64,000 nt of DNA from CAYUIS01 sp964444825 (GTDB lineage: Bacteria; Chloroflexota; Anaerolineae; B4-G1). Where the stretch lies: assembly GCA_964444825.1 (NCBI GenBank), contig CAYUIS010000002.1, forward strand, positions 7,814 to 71,813, read 5' to 3'. Each line of letters begins with the position of its first letter. Position 1 is the stretch's first letter. This document shows positions 17,969 to 28,041 of this stretch, piece by piece. A program made the position numbers and the translations under genes. Below the pieces are notes generated by a model. It did not search any database, had not been told where the DNA came from, and saw nothing but the letters and a program-made list of their open reading frames with translations.

Positions 17969-17998
17969 CCCGTATGGTTTGAGCCACCTGCCGACTGG
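17969..17998 (+). promoter_or_regulatory. ECF-type promoter candidate, copy C
   Basis: CCCGTATGGTTT (17969-17980) repeats the -35-like block of copies A and B. The -10-like block is weaker (CGACTGG at 17992). It lies ~180 bp upstream of the giant surface-protein gene. Confidence 0.35.
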
Positions 17999-18074
17999 TG
18001 AGAACTAGTTCTTTGCTTCAAGAAACTGATTCGAGAATCACACTTTTATCATTCCTACTCGGCGACACGAGGGA

Positions 18075-18104
18075 TTGAGTTTGAGCAATCGCCTATAGTA
18101 TAAT
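18075..18104 (+). promoter_or_regulatory. Sigma-70-type promoter
   Basis: TTGAGT, 18 bp, TATAAT, ending 73 bp before the start codon at 18178. Confidence 0.55.
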
Positions 18105-18177
18105 CATACAGGGAGTGTTCTGTGTTCTTGGCGGTCTCTGCGAATCAATCAGGTTCATCACACCGGAGGTTGACACG

Positions 18178-21100
18178 ATGGTGCAAAAGCTAATGATCGA
18201 GCGTTTTCGGCTTGTGTTTTTCAGATTTCTGGTCGTGCCAGTAGTAATAGCCGGGGTTGCGACCTTTGGCCCTATCACACCTGCACTGGCCGGTGACGGC
18301 CCCGGTGGCATTGGCGAGATAGATGGCGCATCGAGTCTGAAACTGTGGCTCAAGGCTGATGTGGGTGTCTACCAAGACCTGGCCTGCGGGAACGTCGCGG
18401 CGAATGGAGATGCCGTTGTCTGCTGGACAGACCAATCGGGATACGGCAACCACGTGACACGAGGCACCGGGGGCAGCCCGTCTTACCAGACTGACGTCGT
18501 AAACGGCAAACCGGTCTTGCGCTTTGTCGAAGAGTATATGAGGGCAGCAGATGTCGAAACCTGGAGATTCTTTCACGATGGGAGCGATCATTCAGCCTTC
18601 GTCGTCTGGCAAACGGCATCAAGCGATCCCGAGGGCCAATACTATCTAATGGGAACAGCACACACGAGCAAGAATAACGGGTTCGTGTTCGGGTACAATG
18701 ATAGTGGAACCGCTGAGGATCAAATTGAACATAGGATTATGAAAGGAACCCCCGGAAGCTATCTGATCTCGCATAGTGCGGACGATGTCTTTCCGGCAGG
18801 CGCCTTTGGCATTGCGGCGTTCCAGTTCGACGATGGTGCAGCAGACGGCGACGACGTCATCTGTGTGAATGGCGCTCTCATCTCCAGTGACAACACAAGT
18901 TCCATCCCCTCTTCATCTTATCCAACTGCCACGTTAGGGATTGGATCGGATGGAGTTGGTCATCACCCGCTTACGGGCGACGTTGCCGAGGTCATCGTCT
19001 ACACCAGCACCCTCAGCCCCATTGAGCGAACCCACGTTGACCTATACCTGATGGACAAATACGACATAGACTTGAGCGGCACGGGACTGTACGCCAGCAC
19101 GTATAATCTGAACGTGCGGGGCATCAGCCACAGCGCTGGCGTCACAGAATCCGGTAGCTCGGCAGGATTTGCCGTCACCAACGTTGACTTTCTGACCGAC
19201 GCCGACGACGTACTCGTCTTTGGGCACAGCGTCGCTGACAATACGGGGGTGCTCGACGATATTCCTGTGGGTTTTGGCTCCCGCTGGTCGCGGGTGTGGT
19301 ACATTGTGAAAAACGATATTGGAAACAATGGTGGTAGCGTGCGGTTGACCTTTGACTTTGGCGAGGCAGGTGATACAGCCTACGATGGTAACACGTATCA
19401 TCTGCTCACGCGCGATGGCACCAGTGGTGATTTTACCAGCGTTCGCACCACGACGACAGTTGTCGGCGATCAAGTCATCTTTGACAATGTGGACCTCAGT
19501 CTGCTGGGCCCCTATTTTACCCTGGGCAGACCGCCAGTTGTGGTGACCATCACCGACGATGAATTCTCCCCCAATCTCATCAACTGTTCCCTGCGCGAGG
19601 CTATCCAGGCAGCCAACACAGACGCCGCGTTTGGCGGTTGCCAAGCCGGCAGTGGCGCCGACACGATCATTCTCTCAAGCAATACCTACGCCTTGACTCG
19701 CGCGGGGGCAGGTGAAAACGAGAACCGGACGGGCGACCTGGATATTGCCGATACATTGGCCATCGTCGGGTCCGGTTCTGGCCTGACGACCATTGACGGC
19801 AACGCGCTTGACCGCGTATTCGACGTCCGGCCCGGTGTAGATACGGCCGTCATCTCTGGGACAACGATCCGCGATGGCAGTGTGGCCGGAAACGGTGGCG
19901 GCATCAGCAACGACGATACTGATCTGACCCTCGTCAATACGGCCGTGGACGACAATGTTGCCAATTCCGGAGGGGGAGTGTACGTCGGATCTGGCAGGGC
20001 TGTGCTGAACGACAGCGAAATCCAAGGCAATACCGCTAACTATGGTGGTGGGTTGTATATCGCATCAGGCAGTGCGACGTTGAATGGCGGCCACATTCTG
20101 AATAACTCGGCCAACACGAATGGTGGTGGAGTGTACGTGAATCAGGTCGATGGCTCCTTCATTCAGACCGGCGACAGCGCCATTGTCCTCAACTCGGCTG
20201 CTAGTAGCGGCGGCGGAGTGTACGTCTGGCGTGGCAGTGCAACGTTAGAGACAGGTCAAATTCTCACCAATACTACTGCCAGTGGAAATGGCGGCGGGAT
20301 GTGCGTCGGGTATGGTAGTGCGACAGTGAATGATGGAGAAATCCGTGGCAATCTCGCCAGCAGCAACGGCGGTGGTGTGTATGTTTACGAAGGCATAGTG
20401 ACGTTGAGAGGTGGCCAAATTCTTGACAACACTGCTACTGCCGGCGGTGGCGTATACGTCAGCCGGGGCAATGGCTCCTTTATCCAGAACCAGGCTGCTG
20501 GACCCACTGCGATTGCCTACAACACCGCTAGCTTTGGTGGCGGGGTCTATGTCGAGCTTGGCAGTGCGATAGTAACCGAAGGGCAAATCCTCGGTAACGA
20601 CGCCGGCTTTTACGGCGGTGGTGTATATGTGGAGGAGGGATATGGCATCTGGACCGGGGGGCAGCTATCCGGCAACGCTGCTGGCGACGACGGCGGTGGC
20701 ATTTACAATACCGGTACGATGATGCTAAATAACGTCCAGGTCTTTGATAACACCAGCGGCCCCACTGACGACGACGGTGGCGGCATTTACAACAGGGGCT
20801 CTATGGCGTTGAACAACGCCCAAATCCACAGCAACACGGCCACAATGAATGGCGGCGGCATCTATAGCTATGCCAGCAGTATGCTGATGATGAACAACAG
20901 CACCGTCAGCGACAACACTACCGGCGGTCGTGGCGGTGGTCTCTATGGTGCCAGTGCCACGCTGACATTGACCGATACTCAAGTTCTTGACAACCATGCG
21001 GACATCCACGGCGGTGGGCTGTATCTGAACGCAGGCGACGTTAGACTCACCGGGAACACCATTTCTGGCAATACCGCTTACCGAGGCGGTGGGCTGTACC

Positions 21101-24100
21101 TGTTCAACGGCGACGCTACACTCGCCGGAAACGCCATCTCTGGCAACACTGCCTCTCTGGACGGCGGAGGGCTATATTTCAACGCCAGCGATGATGTATT
21201 GGTTAACAATATCGTATCAAACAACACTGCAAGCGGCGAAGGCAGTGGACTGTACAGTTATTCATCTGCTGCCCCCCAACTGTTGCACAACACCATCGTC
21301 GAAAACGCGGGGAATACCGGGGTCTATGTGAACGGCAGCGGCACGGTGGCTCTGGTCAACACCATTCTGGTGACTCACACCACGGCCGTCAGAGTTGAAG
21401 CAGGCGGCGCCTCGCTACAAGCCACCCTGTGGAACGGCAACACTACTGACTCCTCCGGCGTGAATGTTACCCGCAGCAATGATCGCTATGGCACACCGGC
21501 CTTTGAGGATCCAGCTAACGACGATTATCACCTGATTCCCTGGCTCAGTACTGCCACCGACGCTGGCATAGACGCCGGCGTAAGCGACGATTTCGACGGC
21601 GCTGCGCGGCCCCAGGGCGCGGGTTTTGACATCGGGGCGTTTGAAGGACCAGAGACAGGCTTGGCCATAGTCAAAACCGTCAATGCCAACCTCGTCATAC
21701 CGGGGCAGCCCGTTACCTTCACCCTGGTCTACGTCAATCACGGCCCAGGAGTAGCCGACGGCGTTTTGATCACCGATGTGATAGACAGCAGCATCGTCAG
21801 TATCAGCTATGAAAGCACTGGCGCGACGATCACACCTATCGGCAGCGAGGACTATGTCTGGCTCGTGCAGGACCTGGACCCAGGCGAGGGTGGAACCATC
21901 GTCATCGCCGGCGAGATTGATATGGGGCTGTCCGCTGGACACACCTTTACCAACAGAGCCACCATCACCACGACCACGCCGACCGAGTCCGTCCTCGAAA
22001 ACAACACGGACGAGGTAGAAATAACCGTCAGTCTGATCGCAAACACCACCGACGATGAACTGAACGGTGACGGCGACTGCTCGCTGCGGGAGGCCATCCA
22101 GGCTGCCAACACCGACTCGGTCGTGGATGCGTGCGCCGCTGGCGATGGCGACGATACGATCTTTCTCTCCGCTGACACCTATGCACTGACGTTGCCTGGT
22201 GCGGATGAAGACAGCAACGCCACCGGCGACCTGGACATCACCGATGCTCTGACGATCATCGGAGTCAATCCGAGCCAGACCATTATTGACGCCAACAGCA
22301 TCGCCGACCGGGTTCTCGACATCCAGCCTGGTGCGGGCACGGTAGTTCTCTCTGGAACGACGATCATCAACGGAAATGTCACAGGTGCGGGTGGCGGCAT
22401 CCGTAACAGCGATGCTGATCTGGACCTGGTCAACGTCGTCATCAGGGAAAACACGGCCACCAACGGCGGTGGCGTGTACGTCGCTTCTGGCAGCGCGAGG
22501 CTGAGTAGGGGACAGATCGTCAACAACTCGGCCGTGGACGGCGGTGGTGTGTACGTCGCTCAAAGCGGCGGCTCCTTTGTCCAGACCGGTGTCAGTACGA
22601 TTACCCAGAACTCGGCCACCAACGGCGGTGGCGTGTACGTCAACGCTGGCAGTGCGACGGCCAGCGGAGGCCAGATCATCAACAACGCCGCTGCAAATGG
22701 TGGAGGAGTATGCGTCGGACAAAGCGACGGCTCCTTCGTCCAGACCGGTGTCAATACGATTACCCAGAACTCGGCTACCAGTGGCGGTGGCCTGTACGTT
22801 GCTGCGGGCAATGCGACGTTCAGTGGCGGACGGGTCATTGACAACTCGGCCACGGACGGCGGCGGGCTGTACGTCGCCGGGGGCAGCGCGACGTTGAACG
22901 GTGGGCAAATCCTCGATAACGCTGTCACTGGCGGCGGCAGCGGCATCTATAACGCCAACGGGGCCATCAACCACACGGCACTGACGACGGTCATTGGCGA
23001 CATCTATCAGGGTAATGGAACCTTTAACGGCGGTGGTGCTCTCCTGGTGTTGCAAGGTTCACTCTACCTGAAAGGCGGCGCGTTCACGGCTCCTTCCGGG
23101 GAACTGCGCATCACCGGCGATCTGATTCACGACGCCGGCACCTTTGCCCACAATAACAGTACGATCACTTTCAAGGGCAGTAGTGCTCAGTCAATCTTGG
23201 GCAACAATACCTTGTACAACCTGACAATTGACAACAGTAGCGCTGCCAACATGGTAGATGCCTCCGGCGCCACGTTGACGGTGGACAATCTACTGCACGT
23301 CCAGGACGGCACCTTGCTGAGCAGTTCGGACTATCACCACGTACAAATAGACAGCGGTGCGACTCTGGGACTCAGCGGCGACATCACCGTCAGTGGCGAT
23401 TGGACGACTGACGGGACGTTTGTCCACAACGACCACACCGTTACTCTTGACGGTGGAGATCAGTCCATCGCCGGAGAGACCACTTTTTACAACTTGATCA
23501 AGAACGTCAACAGCCCCGCAACGCTGACCTTTGCTGCCGGAAGCACTCAAACCATCGTCAATGCGCTAACTCTGCAAGGCGCGGGGGACAGCAGCCGACT
23601 CTTCCTGCGCAGCACGGTCAATGGCACCCACTGGAACGTTGATCCACAGGGCAGCCGCACCATCGCCTACCTGGACGTGAGGGATTCGCGCAACGTCAAC
23701 GCCGCGATCATCGCCGCCCACGCGACGAACAACGTGGACTCGGGCAACAATCCCGGCTGGAACTTCCACCTTCCGGTTGCTAACAATGTCGACCTTTTCA
23801 CCGACGAGGACACAATGATCACCGGAACCCTGGACGCCACCGATGCCGACACTGACGATTCCTTGGAGCACGCTATTCTCACCTACCCCGTCAGTGGCAC
23901 TCTGACCCTCAACGATGCGGCGACAGGTGACTTTGACTATACCCCAACCAACCAGACGGCGACATACGCCGACATCTTTACCTACATCGTCACCGACATC
24001 GGTGGCCTGACCGACACGGCCACCGTCACGATCGTCGTTGATGCCGACAACGACCCGCCCACCGCCAATGACAACGGCGGAACCGGCTATGTCACCGACG

Positions 24101-27100
24101 AGAACACACCGGTCACCACGGGCAACGTCCTGGACAACGACACCGATATCGACAGCCCCATCCTGTTCGTGGACAGCATAGACACCAGTGGCACCGCTGG
24201 TCTGGTCACCGACAACCTTGACGGCGCCTTTGGCTATGATCCCAACGGGCAATTCGAGTACCTGGCCGTGGGCGAAAAAGCCTTTGACACCTTCACCTAC
24301 GTCGCCAGTGACGGAAATTCGACCGATGTCGCCATCGTCACTATCACCATCCACGGCGTCAACGATCCACCAACGGCCTGGGACGACGACTATGTTACCA
24401 ACGAAGGCGATCCTTTCACCACCGGCAATGTGATGGGCAACGACATCGATCCTGACGCTTCCGATGTCCTATCCTTGATCGACTTTGACAACAGCGCCAC
24501 GATCGGTATGGCCATCTACAACGGTGACGGCACTTTTGACTATAACCCCAACGAGCAGTTTGAACACCTCGCCGTTGGTCAGCAAGCCCTGGACGCATTC
24601 ACGTACACAATCACTGACGACACCGTCGCCGACACAGCCACCGTCAACATCACCATTGACGGCGTCAACGATGCGCCCATTGCCCACGAGGATAGCTATG
24701 TTGTCACCTTTAATAGGCCGTTGAGCATACCGCTAACAAGGGGAGTACTGATCAACGATCTCGACATAGATGGCAATGCACTGACAGCGACCCAGGACAG
24801 CTCGCCGACCGGAACGTTGAGCTTTAAACCTGATGGCTCTTTCGTCTACACGCCGACCACAGACTCCAGGGCACCTGATGCCTTTAGTTACCACGCCAGC
24901 GACCTATACACCGACTCGAACACAGTGACTGTGACCCTCTACGTGCTCGACGAGGACGACGCCGACCTGGGAATAAGCAAGCGTGTGAACAACATGTTGC
25001 CGAACGAGGGCGATGCAATCGTCTACACGCTCCAGGTGACCAACCAAGGGCTCACCGACACCACAGGCGTGGTGGTCAGCGACACGTTGCCGAACGGCGT
25101 GAGTTACGTTGCGGACAGTGCCGGCGAGGACTATGACGAAAACACCGGCGTCTGGACGATAGGAGCACTGAACGACGGCTACAGCGCCACGTTGCACATC
25201 ACAGCCACGGTGGACTTGGGCACGATGAGCGATACCATCATCAATACCGCCGTCATCAGTGAGTCTGAGAAGAATGATCCTGTCATCGACAACGACGCCG
25301 ACAGCGTGGAACTGTCGGTCAACGTCTCGCCTGTTGCCACCGGCGACAACTATACCGCCAATGAGGACAACGCGACCACCATCGGAGATGTCCTCGACAA
25401 TGATACCGACCTGGAAACCCCTCACCATCTTTTGTCTGTGGTTAGCTATTCCACCAGTGGCACCACTGGCCTGGTCACCCGTATCGGCGGAGGTATCTTT
25501 AGCTACAACCCCAATGGGCAGTTCGAGGGCCTGGCTGCGGGCGAGCAAACCACTGACACGTTTACCTATGTCGTCGCCGACCGTGGGGGATTGACCGACA
25601 CCGCCACCGTCACCATCACCATCACCGGAGTCAATGATCCACCGGTCGCCAACGACGACGGTGGGCCAGGCTATATCACAGACGAGGACACGCCTTTCAC
25701 CACCGCCAACGTGCTGGACAACGATACCGATCTCGACATCACCAACTCTCTGTCCGCAGAGCTCTCTCCCGGCGCCCCCGGTCTGGTCATTGACAACGGC
25801 GATGGCACGTTCGACTTTGACCCCATAGGACAGTACGAACAACTGGCTCTGGGAACACAGAGCGTCTTTTCCTTCACCTACGTCGTCAGTGACGGTGTCC
25901 TGACCGACACCGCCACCGTCGCCATCACTATTACCGGCGTCAACGACGCGCCGTTGGCCCTGAACGACGTCTACACCACCAACGAGGATACCTCCTTCAC
26001 CACCGGCAACGTGCTGGAAAACGACACCGACGCCGATGATTCCGACACCCTGTCCCTGGCCAGCGTGGACACCGGTCTCACCACTGGGTTGGTCACCGAT
26101 AACGGCGATGGCACCTTTGGCTACGACCCCAATGGACACTTTGAATATCTGACTATAGGTGATCAAGCCGATGATATCTTTACCTACGTCGTCAGTGACA
26201 CTGAGGGCGTGACTGACACCGCCGTCGTCACCATCACCATCACCGGAGAAAACGACCCACCGCTGGCCGTAAACGACAGCTATTCCGCCATATATGAGAC
26301 CCCACTGATCGTATCGGTGGCGACGGGCGTGCTGACCAACGACCTCGACATAGATGGCAATACACTCACCGCGACCCTGGATATCTCACCAACCGGGGCG
26401 TTGAACTTGAACCCCGATGGCTCCTTCGTCTATACGCCAACCTCCAACTTTAGGGGCCTGGATACCTTCGCCTACCACGCAAGCGACAGCTACACCGACT
26501 CGGGCGTGGTGACCGTGACCATTTTCGTGTTCCTACCCAACGAGGCCGACTTGGAGGTGAGCAAGGACGTGAACGACACCGCACCCAAAGAGGGAGACAC
26601 GATCGTCTATACGCTGCAGGTGACCAACCACGGCGTTGCTGGCACCACAGGTGTGGTGGTCGGCGATGCGCTGCCGAGCGGCGTACACTATGTTACAGAC
26701 AGCGGCGACGGAGACTATGACGAAAGCACCGGGGACTGGGCTGTGGGAGCCTTGAACGTTGGGGATAGCGCCGTCCACTACATCACGGCTACGGTGGACA
26801 TCGGCACAACCGGCATCACGATCACCAACCTTGCTGCTGTCAGCGTTTCCGACCGGAACGATCCCATCCCCGGCAACGACGCAGCCAGCGCGACCATCAT
26901 TCCGATCCCCCCGACCGACTCGGACCTGGAGATGAGCAAGGACGTGGACGATCTCACACCGACCACGGGCGACACTCTTGTCTACATACTCCAGGTGACC
27001 AACAACGGCCCTGCCGGTACCACAGGCGTGGTGGTCAGCGACACGCTGCCGGGCGGCGTGAGTTACGTTGCGGATAGCAGCAACGGGGATTACGACGAAA

Positions 27101-27933
27101 ACACCGGGGTCTGGTATGTGGGGGCTTTGGGCTACAGCGAGAGCGCCACCCTCCGCATTACGACCACGATGGACATGGAGACCGCTGGCACCACCGTCAC
27201 CAACACCGCCGTTATCAGTGCCTCCGATCGGTACGACCACATCCCCGGCAACGAGGTGGCCAGTGTGGCTGTGACGGTCAACTCTCGTCCCACCGCCAAC
27301 GACGACGAGGGGACAGGCTACAGCACCGACGAGGACACCGTGTTCACCACCTCCAACGTCCTGACCAACGACACCGACCCCGATGCCCCCGACGTCCTGT
27401 TTGTGGCCTCTATTGATACCGGCCGCACGCTGGGTCTGGTCACCAACAACGGAGATGGCACCTTTGACTATGCCCCCAATGGACAGTTCGAGTTCTTGGC
27501 CGCAGGCGAGCAAACCACCGACACCTTTATCTACACCGTCAGTGACGATCCCCTGACCGATACGGCCACCGTCACCGTCACCATCACCGGGGTAAATGAC
27601 GCCCCTACTATCTCTGACATTCCCAACCAGAGCGTCGGCATAGACACAGTTGTGGGACCGATCTCTTTCACGATAGGCGATGTGGATACCCCCATTGAAA
27701 CACTGACGCTCGAGTACGACTCGTCGAATACAGATTTGGTGACGGCGACGGCCATCGTCCTAGGCGGCAGCGGGATTGACCGCACCGTGACCATCACTCC
27801 GACGGCGGGTGTGGAAGGGATCACTAGCATCACCATCGCCGTGAGCGACGGAGAATACACAAAGTACGATAGGTTCGAGTTGACGGTTGTCGAGCACAAG
27901 TATTACCTGCCTATGGTGGCCAAGAATCACTAG
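18178..27933 (+). CDS. Giant secreted surface protein: LamG-like, beta-helix, DUF11 and cadherin-like repeats
   Basis: A 3251-residue protein; ATG 18178 follows GGAGGT by 8 nt. After a signal peptide (about 1-40) comes a concanavalin/LamG-like domain (SLKLWLKADVG ... WTDQSGYGNHV). Then come two rounds of CSLREAIQAANT plus right-handed beta-helix rungs rich in GGGVYV/GGGLYV, each of hundreds of residues. A DUF11 domain separates the rounds. The C-terminal half alternates cadherin/VCBS-like domains (VTITGVNDPP ... DEDTPFTTxNVLDND) with DUF11 domains (EGDTIVYTLQVTNxG). The chain ends KYYLPMVAKNH. Asp/Asn-rich linkers suggest Ca2+ binding. It is probably an adhesin or matrix scaffold; no catalytic residues are recognised. 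Confidence 0.85.
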   Translation: MVQKLMIERFRLVFFRFLVVPVVIAGVATFGPITPALAGDGPGGIGEIDGASSLKLWLKADVGVYQDLACGNVAANGDAVVCWTDQSGYGNHVTRGTGGSPSYQTDVVNGKPVLRFVEEYMRAADVETWRFFHDGSDHSAFVVWQTASSDPEGQYYLMGTAHTSKNNGFVFGYNDSGTAEDQIEHRIMKGTPGSYLISHSADDVFPAGAFGIAAFQFDDGAADGDDVICVNGALISSDNTSSIPSSSYPTATLGIGSDGVGHHPLTGDVAEVIVYTSTLSPIERTHVDLYLMDKYDIDLSGTGLYASTYNLNVRGISHSAGVTESGSSAGFAVTNVDFLTDADDVLVFGHSVADNTGVLDDIPVGFGSRWSRVWYIVKNDIGNNGGSVRLTFDFGEAGDTAYDGNTYHLLTRDGTSGDFTSVRTTTTVVGDQVIFDNVDLSLLGPYFTLGRPPVVVTITDDEFSPNLINCSLREAIQAANTDAAFGGCQAGSGADTIILSSNTYALTRAGAGENENRTGDLDIADTLAIVGSGSGLTTIDGNALDRVFDVRPGVDTAVISGTTIRDGSVAGNGGGISNDDTDLTLVNTAVDDNVANSGGGVYVGSGRAVLNDSEIQGNTANYGGGLYIASGSATLNGGHILNNSANTNGGGVYVNQVDGSFIQTGDSAIVLNSAASSGGGVYVWRGSATLETGQILTNTTASGNGGGMCVGYGSATVNDGEIRGNLASSNGGGVYVYEGIVTLRGGQILDNTATAGGGVYVSRGNGSFIQNQAAGPTAIAYNTASFGGGVYVELGSAIVTEGQILGNDAGFYGGGVYVEEGYGIWTGGQLSGNAAGDDGGGIYNTGTMMLNNVQVFDNTSGPTDDDGGGIYNRGSMALNNAQIHSNTATMNGGGIYSYASSMLMMNNSTVSDNTTGGRGGGLYGASATLTLTDTQVLDNHADIHGGGLYLNAGDVRLTGNTISGNTAYRGGGLYLFNGDATLAGNAISGNTASLDGGGLYFNASDDVLVNNIVSNNTASGEGSGLYSYSSAAPQLLHNTIVENAGNTGVYVNGSGTVALVNTILVTHTTAVRVEAGGASLQATLWNGNTTDSSGVNVTRSNDRYGTPAFEDPANDDYHLIPWLSTATDAGIDAGVSDDFDGAARPQGAGFDIGAFEGPETGLAIVKTVNANLVIPGQPVTFTLVYVNHGPGVADGVLITDVIDSSIVSISYESTGATITPIGSEDYVWLVQDLDPGEGGTIVIAGEIDMGLSAGHTFTNRATITTTTPTESVLENNTDEVEITVSLIANTTDDELNGDGDCSLREAIQAANTDSVVDACAAGDGDDTIFLSADTYALTLPGADEDSNATGDLDITDALTIIGVNPSQTIIDANSIADRVLDIQPGAGTVVLSGTTIINGNVTGAGGGIRNSDADLDLVNVVIRENTATNGGGVYVASGSARLSRGQIVNNSAVDGGGVYVAQSGGSFVQTGVSTITQNSATNGGGVYVNAGSATASGGQIINNAAANGGGVCVGQSDGSFVQTGVNTITQNSATSGGGLYVAAGNATFSGGRVIDNSATDGGGLYVAGGSATLNGGQILDNAVTGGGSGIYNANGAINHTALTTVIGDIYQGNGTFNGGGALLVLQGSLYLKGGAFTAPSGELRITGDLIHDAGTFAHNNSTITFKGSSAQSILGNNTLYNLTIDNSSAANMVDASGATLTVDNLLHVQDGTLLSSSDYHHVQIDSGATLGLSGDITVSGDWTTDGTFVHNDHTVTLDGGDQSIAGETTFYNLIKNVNSPATLTFAAGSTQTIVNALTLQGAGDSSRLFLRSTVNGTHWNVDPQGSRTIAYLDVRDSRNVNAAIIAAHATNNVDSGNNPGWNFHLPVANNVDLFTDEDTMITGTLDATDADTDDSLEHAILTYPVSGTLTLNDAATGDFDYTPTNQTATYADIFTYIVTDIGGLTDTATVTIVVDADNDPPTANDNGGTGYVTDENTPVTTGNVLDNDTDIDSPILFVDSIDTSGTAGLVTDNLDGAFGYDPNGQFEYLAVGEKAFDTFTYVASDGNSTDVAIVTITIHGVNDPPTAWDDDYVTNEGDPFTTGNVMGNDIDPDASDVLSLIDFDNSATIGMAIYNGDGTFDYNPNEQFEHLAVGQQALDAFTYTITDDTVADTATVNITIDGVNDAPIAHEDSYVVTFNRPLSIPLTRGVLINDLDIDGNALTATQDSSPTGTLSFKPDGSFVYTPTTDSRAPDAFSYHASDLYTDSNTVTVTLYVLDEDDADLGISKRVNNMLPNEGDAIVYTLQVTNQGLTDTTGVVVSDTLPNGVSYVADSAGEDYDENTGVWTIGALNDGYSATLHITATVDLGTMSDTIINTAVISESEKNDPVIDNDADSVELSVNVSPVATGDNYTANEDNATTIGDVLDNDTDLETPHHLLSVVSYSTSGTTGLVTRIGGGIFSYNPNGQFEGLAAGEQTTDTFTYVVADRGGLTDTATVTITITGVNDPPVANDDGGPGYITDEDTPFTTANVLDNDTDLDITNSLSAELSPGAPGLVIDNGDGTFDFDPIGQYEQLALGTQSVFSFTYVVSDGVLTDTATVAITITGVNDAPLALNDVYTTNEDTSFTTGNVLENDTDADDSDTLSLASVDTGLTTGLVTDNGDGTFGYDPNGHFEYLTIGDQADDIFTYVVSDTEGVTDTAVVTITITGENDPPLAVNDSYSAIYETPLIVSVATGVLTNDLDIDGNTLTATLDISPTGALNLNPDGSFVYTPTSNFRGLDTFAYHASDSYTDSGVVTVTIFVFLPNEADLEVSKDVNDTAPKEGDTIVYTLQVTNHGVAGTTGVVVGDALPSGVHYVTDSGDGDYDESTGDWAVGALNVGDSAVHYITATVDIGTTGITITNLAAVSVSDRNDPIPGNDAASATIIPIPPTDSDLEMSKDVDDLTPTTGDTLVYILQVTNNGPAGTTGVVVSDTLPGGVSYVADSSNGDYDENTGVWYVGALGYSESATLRITTTMDMETAGTTVTNTAVISASDRYDHIPGNEVASVAVTVNSRPTANDDEGTGYSTDEDTVFTTSNVLTNDTDPDAPDVLFVASIDTGRTLGLVTNNGDGTFDYAPNGQFEFLAAGEQTTDTFIYTVSDDPLTDTATVTVTITGVNDAPTISDIPNQSVGIDTVVGPISFTIGDVDTPIETLTLEYDSSNTDLVTATAIVLGGSGIDRTVTITPTAGVEGITSITIAVSDGEYTKYDRFELTVVEHKYYLPMVAKNH

Positions 27934-27953
27934 TCCGCAGTGCCCAAAGGGAA

Positions 27954-27998
27954 AACCAGGTCTTGTACGTGAGGTAAGCCAGGCGACAAGACCTGGTT
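27954..27998 (+). terminator. Hairpin/palindromic repeat, AACCAGGT family, copy 3
   Basis: AACCAGGTCTTGT pairs exactly with ACAAGACCTGGTT across a 19-nt loop, 20 bp after the stop of the giant surface protein. The core is shared with the other GAAACCAGG elements. It probably ends transcription, although no long T-run follows. Confidence 0.6.
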
Positions 27999-28041
27999 AT
28001 CCCATCAAGAACCGTATGGAATTGAAGGGGTAAATGAAAAA

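Noticed and set aside
21415..23055. 546-codon open frame on the minus strand
   Set aside because: Antisense to beta-helix repeats; its repetitive sequence mirrors the repeats of the real gene.
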